DNA of 49,394 nucleotides from a virus, in the IMG/VR virus record IMGVR_UViG_3300004463_000131, positions 1 to 49,394 of that record. The stretch is one strand, 5' to 3'. Below are positions 46,529-49,394 of the stretch, piece by piece; the first letter of the stretch is position 1; each line of letters starts with the position of its first letter. The translations under genes and the position numbers were made by a program. A model generated the notes under the pieces. The model saw only the letters and a list, made by a program, of their open reading frames with translations, was not told the DNA's origin and did no database searches.

Positions 46529-47301
46529 TGAGTGACCAAGCTAATAGAGAAAGCATTATAGCCAAAATTCGGGCTTTAATGGCTAAGACCATTGACCAAG
46601 GCGCGACTGAAGCCGAAGCAATGGCAGCGATGAATAAAGCTTATGAGCTACTGGAGAAGTATCAACTATCTCTCAGCGATCTGGAACTAAAGGAAGAAGG
46701 CGCCGGAGAGACTAAATACTACTTCGATGAGGTAGTGAATAAACTAGCTGTCAATGTTGCTAACTTCTGCGATTGCATTGTGCTAGTTGAGCAGGAAAAG
46801 AAAGAATTCGTAAGGCCGAATAGGAACAAGCGTAGTAAGAAGCAATCTGATGAAACTGAATGGCGATATGTCGATGTTGCTAAGTTCATTGGAGCTAAGA
46901 CCGATGCTATGTTTGCTGAATGGCTTATGAAAGCACTCGCTGGCTTTGTTCATGGTGAAGTGCTACATCAGGAGCTATTCGGCGGTTATACTAAGTCCGA
47001 AGCTATGGACTATCAGCAGGGAATGATTGCTAGGCTAAATAAGCGGCTTAGAGAGGAAGTGGAAAAGAGAAGGAATGATGTTACGACTAGTAACTCTACT
47101 GCTCTTATTCCTCTTAAGAATGTCCTGATAGATGAACATCTAGCTAAGACATTCAGGAAAAGACCTCAGTATGGCTATGGTCAAGCTTATAGACCTAAGA
47201 ATGCTGGTGTTTACGGAGCCGGAATGGCTAAGGGTGATACTCCAGCGCTTAGAAGGCCGATAGAAAGAGAAATGAGACAGGAGCAGAAGAAACTAACTTA
47301 A
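46528..47301 (+). CDS. DUF2786 domain protein
   Basis: A 257-aa protein. The first 55 residues (IIAKIRALMAKTIDQGATEA, then AMNKAYELLEKYQLSLSDL) match DUF2786, found widely in phages and plasmids. The rest is helical with a basic middle (RPNRNKRSKKQ) and a C-terminal basic region (FRKRPQYGYGQAYRPKNAG). Its molecular role is unknown. GGGAG lies about 10 bases before the ATG. Confidence 0.82.
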   Translation: MSDQANRESIIAKIRALMAKTIDQGATEAEAMAAMNKAYELLEKYQLSLSDLELKEEGAGETKYYFDEVVNKLAVNVANFCDCIVLVEQEKKEFVRPNRNKRSKKQSDETEWRYVDVAKFIGAKTDAMFAEWLMKALAGFVHGEVLHQELFGGYTKSEAMDYQQGMIARLNKRLREEVEKRRNDVTTSNSTALIPLKNVLIDEHLAKTFRKRPQYGYGQAYRPKNAGVYGAGMAKGDTPALRRPIEREMRQEQKKLT

Positions 47302-47322
47302 CATAGAAACTAAAAATAACTC

Positions 47323-47351
47323 TTGACAACTTGCTCCATTGATGCTATGTT
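47323..47351 (+). promoter_or_regulatory. Rightward promoter 3
   Basis: TTGACA (47323-47328), 17-bp spacer, TATGTT (47346-47351). Followed by AAGGAG and the gene at 47389. Same family as promoters 1, 2, 4 and 5. Confidence 0.8.
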
Positions 47352-47388
47352 AATGGAGCAAGTTGGATAGAGAGAAAAGGAGCTAGAA

Positions 47389-47589
47389 ATGGTAAAGGGA
47401 ATGAGAGACTGGAATGATCAAGAGGCCAGTATGATCTATAATGGTCTTAATAGTTTCTTCATTCAAAATGTGGATGAGGAAGAAGCTAGGAAGAAACTGC
47501 TTAAGGCAGTTGGAAAGGAATTATTGCGCCGCAATATCACTAGCGTCTCTGGCTTTAGTGTCCATGAGACTATGAAGGAGCTTGTATAA
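47389..47589 (+). CDS. 66-aa hypothetical protein
   Basis: MVKGMRDWNDQEASMIYNGL then EEEARKKLLKAVGKELLRRN. Small acidic/basic helical protein. AAGGAG lies 6 bases before the ATG. First gene of a four-gene unit ending with the first HExxH protein. Confidence 0.68.
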   Translation: MVKGMRDWNDQEASMIYNGLNSFFIQNVDEEEARKKLLKAVGKELLRRNITSVSGFSVHETMKELV

Positions 47590-47590
47590 A

Positions 47591-47812
47591 ATGATTGGCG
47601 AGAGAGATAAGAACTTGATCTTGCGAAGGAAACTAGTTTATTGTCTCCCTCGCTATGCCCTAGAGCAAGTCTGTGCTATTCATGCTATTGGTTTGAAAAG
47701 ACCTTGGCTTAGTAATGCAGATCAGTTAAGGATTAATATCCTTGACAAGTGGAATAATGATCCAGGAGTTAAATCAACAGTTCTGAGACTGTTAGATGAG
47801 GAGGTAATGTGA
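47591..47812 (+). CDS. 73-aa hypothetical protein
   Basis: From ATG 47591, AAGGAG 10 bases upstream. MIGERDKNLILRRKLVYCLP then QVCAIHAIGLKRPWLSNADQ. It overlaps the next start by 4 bases. No family recognised. Confidence 0.62.
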   Translation: MIGERDKNLILRRKLVYCLPRYALEQVCAIHAIGLKRPWLSNADQLRINILDKWNNDPGVKSTVLRLLDEEVM

Positions 47813-47994
47813 CAATAGAAAAGCTTAGAGAAATTCTGAATGATCTAGCTGAGAATGGTGGCAGTATTACCATTAAAGCTAAGGATGGAAATAGCGTAGC
47901 TATTGCTGTTCCTAAGAATAGCTCTATAGCTACACTAGATAAACTAATCAATGATATGTGTGATAGGTTTGAAAGGATGGTAGACAATGCTTAA
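47809..47994 (+). CDS. 61-aa hypothetical protein
   Basis: GTG start at 47809, GGAGG four bases upstream. MTIEKLREILNDLAENGG then a small beta region (SITIKAKDGNSVAIAVP) and a helix. Overlaps the metalloprotease-like gene by 8 bases, so translation is coupled. Confidence 0.62.
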   Translation: MTIEKLREILNDLAENGGSITIKAKDGNSVAIAVPKNSSIATLDKLINDMCDRFERMVDNA

Positions 47995-48406
47995 GTTCTT
48001 TGCCTATGCGCTTAAGTTCAGCGCCGCGTTGAATGGCTATGATGCTATTCCGCCGCCTAGTCAGTATCCGCCTATTGTTGTAGCTGGTGAAAGCACTATC
48101 GTTGATAAGTGCTTAGGTGATGCACTTGCTTGCTATGATATGGAAGAGAATAAGCTCTATCTCCATAAGGATATTTGCTCTACACTTAGTCTTAGGTGTA
48201 AGGCTACTATAGTCCATGAAGCCACTCACGTACTTCAAAGGACTAATGGTCGCTCTACTAAGACTGGCTATTGTGTAGGGGATCTGGAGAAGCAAGCTTA
48301 TGCTACTGAGGATAACTGGTTAAGAGCTAAGGGCACTAGTAGCGCCAATCTCTTTGGCTATACAGAAAGCGCTATTGCTCCTTATACGACGTGTTCTTTT
48401 TTCTAA
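47987..48406 (+). CDS. HExxH metalloprotease-like protein A
   Basis: A 139-aa protein with H77-E78-x-x-H81 (VHEATHVLQ) and E101 (DLEKQAYAT) as probable third zinc ligand 20 residues later, the gluzincin pattern. Four additional cysteines (42, 49, 64, 71) and one at 96 may form disulfides or bind metal. The N-terminus is hydrophobic but not a clear signal peptide. It shares HExxHxLQ and LE-x-QAYAT with the gene at 48472. The target is unknown. Confidence 0.7.
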   Translation: MLKFFAYALKFSAALNGYDAIPPPSQYPPIVVAGESTIVDKCLGDALACYDMEENKLYLHKDICSTLSLRCKATIVHEATHVLQRTNGRSTKTGYCVGDLEKQAYATEDNWLRAKGTSSANLFGYTESAIAPYTTCSFF

Positions 48407-48414
48407 TTTTCCTC

Positions 48415-48443
48415 TTGACATTCTAGCTATCAGTCATTATCTT
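48415..48443 (+). promoter_or_regulatory. Rightward promoter 4
   Basis: TTGACA (48415-48420), 17-bp spacer, TATCTT (48438-48443). Drives the second HExxH gene separately from the first, with AAGGAG and AAAGGA in the short leader. Confidence 0.82.
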
Positions 48444-48471
48444 AGAATGGTAGCTAGAAGGAGAAAGGAAA

Positions 48472-48930
48472 ATGAACCGCGTCATAATGAGTGAGAATGA
48501 AGCCTATGAGTTTGCAGCGAAATGGTTGCCTTGGATTAGTAAGAAAACTGGCTTGAAGTATGATTGGAATATGAAAGTTCCTGAAATAGAACAAGCTAGT
48601 CAGAAGGAAATAGACTATCGCTATAATAAGGGCCTCCCTAGTGGCGATGCAGCTTATATTCCTCCTGAGACGAAACTAGTCTATTGTGGAAGTAAGGGAG
48701 ATAGGAATTGGATTGAAGGCGCTTTGATCCATGAACTAGTTCACTTCCTTCAGGATAAGAATGGAATGCTTTTTAAGGGTAGCGGTTATGGCGTTAATGA
48801 AATCGAACGTCAAGCCTATGCTACCATGCGTGATTGGTGGATTGAGACTGGAACTAGGAATGCCTATGGCTTAACTAATCCAGCTCTTTTCGCTAAGGCC
48901 GTTGGAATGAGTGTGAATGGTGCTAGGTGA
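48472..48930 (+). CDS. HExxH metalloprotease-like protein B
   Basis: A 152-aa protein with H87-E88-x-x-H91 (IHELVHFLQ) and E112 (NEIERQAYAT) 21 residues further, plus DWWIETGTRNAYG after it. It is a diverged paralogue of protein A, but lacks most of its cysteines and has an acidic helical N-terminus (SENEAYEFAAKWLPW). Soluble, probably cytoplasmic. It could cleave a host or phage protein early; this is inference. Confidence 0.72.
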   Translation: MNRVIMSENEAYEFAAKWLPWISKKTGLKYDWNMKVPEIEQASQKEIDYRYNKGLPSGDAAYIPPETKLVYCGSKGDRNWIEGALIHELVHFLQDKNGMLFKGSGYGVNEIERQAYATMRDWWIETGTRNAYGLTNPALFAKAVGMSVNGAR

Positions 48931-48940
48931 AAAATAACTC

Positions 48941-48969
48941 TTGACAATGGAAGGAACTAGCATTAAGTT
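48941..48969 (+). promoter_or_regulatory. Rightward promoter 5
   Basis: TTGACA (48941-48946), 17-bp spacer, TAAGTT (48964-48969). Predicted start at 48976, the first base of an ATG and two bases before a long hairpin. Confidence 0.78.
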
Positions 48970-48975
48970 AGCATT

Positions 48976-49050
48976 ATGAAGCGGTGGCAAGTTAGGCGCA
49001 AATGCCGAAGCGATTGCAGTCTGTCGAGAGCCGCCGCTTCTGCTAACTAG
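48976..49050 (+). other. Structured leader / possible 24-aa leaderless ORF
   Basis: The 11-base arms 48978-48988 and 49030-49040 pair with a single T-G wobble, and GGC/GCC pairs inside, so the leader begins with a large hairpin. The same bases encode an uninterrupted frame from the predicted first nucleotide (MKRWQVRRKCRSDC... to AAASAN) that stops just before the AAAGGAG of the next gene. Either a control element, a leader peptide, or both. Confidence 0.45.
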
Positions 49051-49063
49051 GAAAGGAGCTAAA

Positions 49064-49336
49064 ATGACCGCGCCTAACTATGGCCTTATGACTGATCCTT
49101 ATAATCTCATAATGAATTATGAGGATGGAACTAGCGTAGATCATTTCGATCCTGAACTGATGGATTTTAACAAGGCTGTTGAACTGGCTCATAAGGAATT
49201 TCAGGGTAATGTTGGTGGAAATAAACTGACTAACATTTTCATAACTGTCCATGATAGACTGGCATTAGTAGTCTATCCTAATGAAAAGCATATCTGGCCC
49301 GATTGGTCCGATAGCTGGAGTAAGTATCGCCATTGA
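49064..49336 (+). CDS. 90-aa hypothetical protein
   Basis: MTAPNYGLMTDPYNLIMNYE, then FNKAVELAHKEFQGNVGGNK and IFITVHDRLALVVYPNEKH. A small alpha/beta protein, AAAGGAG 6 bases before the ATG. Last rightward gene before the terminator at 49362. No family recognised. Confidence 0.7.
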   Translation: MTAPNYGLMTDPYNLIMNYEDGTSVDHFDPELMDFNKAVELAHKEFQGNVGGNKLTNIFITVHDRLALVVYPNEKHIWPDWSDSWSKYRH

Positions 49337-49394
49337 CTAACCATGATGACGCATGGGAACTGGAGCCAGCTTGCTACTGGCTCCTTTTTTTTTT
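49335..49394. repeat. Terminal 60-bp direct repeat (right copy)
   Basis: Identical to bases 1-60. Joining the ends here restores a continuous terminator between the rightward gene ending at 49336 and the leftward gene ending at 65. Confidence 0.9.
49362..49394 (+). terminator. Rho-independent terminator (right copy)
   Basis: Same 8-bp stem (GGAGCCAG / CTGGCTCC) and 10-T tract as at 28-60, 25 bases after the stop of the last rightward gene. Confidence 0.9.

Noticed and set aside
1-49394. tRNA genes, CRISPR arrays, insertion sequences, integrase
   Set aside because: I looked for tRNA T-loop patterns, regularly spaced repeats, transposase motifs and recombinase motifs and found none. A tRNAscan-SE run would be decisive for tRNAs.

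Overview
This window is best read as one complete genome of a tailed double-stranded DNA phage with podovirus-type morphology. The first and last 60 bases are identical, so it is a circular or circularly permuted contig with a unit length of 49,334 bp. No bacterial housekeeping genes, rRNA, recognisable tRNA, CRISPR array, integrase or transposase were seen. The structural genes (a capsid like that of phage SU10/DUF5309, a portal without a tape-measure or sheath, an SU10-type adaptor, and nozzle-like and ejection-like proteins) point to a short-tailed virus of a Gram-negative host. A GH16 polysaccharidase tail protein and a secreted Cys-rich family that I associate with alphaproteobacterial phages make an alphaproteobacterium a plausible host, but this is inference.

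Layout. (1) 65-2411: a leftward accessory block. It holds a gene whose C-terminal tail resembles the small terminase, a 340-bp repeat-rich intergenic region (long imperfect inverted repeat with a 23-A loop, then short direct repeats), and a mini-operon of small membrane proteins including a DoxX-like one, closed by a strong terminator at 772-801. (2) 2412-30834, rightward late operon: small terminase, PD-(D/E)XK nuclease, a beta-helix protein, large terminase, portal, scaffold, major capsid, decoration-like protein, three large receptor-binding or depolymerase proteins, a run of tiny basic ORFs, adaptor, Peptidase_G2-type fibre, lysis genes (GH24 endolysin, lipoprotein, holin-like and membrane/coiled-coil proteins), nozzle-like protein, S74-type protein, virion lysozyme and two ejection-like proteins. 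(3) 30868-30900: a terminator between the convergent operons. (4) 45433 down to 30899, leftward early/replication operon: about 34 tightly coupled genes. They include a primase/helicase-like ATPase, a uracil-DNA-glycosylase/exonuclease/PolA fusion, a Sak4-like ATPase, a Cas4/RecB-like Fe-S nuclease, DUF3310, several zinc-ribbon proteins and four small DNA-binding regulators (LuxR-type HTH, winged helix, XRE, ribbon-helix-helix). Inside it is a 1-kb interruption (41165-42229) full of long inverted repeats around one small secreted protein. (5) 45325-45773: a control region with face-to-face promoters, dyads and a GC-rich island. (6) 45774-49336, rightward accessory early genes. These sit under a set of near-identical promoters (TTGACA, 17-bp spacer, TATCTT-like) and include a DUF2786 protein and two tandem HExxH metalloprotease-like paralogues, ending in a terminator.

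Working model. Divergent promoters at about 45.4-45.7 kb fire first in both directions. The leftward operon supplies DNA replication and recombination; the rightward cassettes probably alter the host. The promoter at 2412, of the same family, then drives packaging, capsid, tail and lysis genes. The most unusual material is the structured-RNA-like locus at 41.2-42.2 kb, the inverted-repeat/poly-A region at 0.48-0.73 kb, the glycosylase-polymerase fusion, the paired HExxH proteins, and promoters whose predicted start site falls on an ATG, suggesting leaderless reading frames. All functional calls come from reading motifs; no database search was run.
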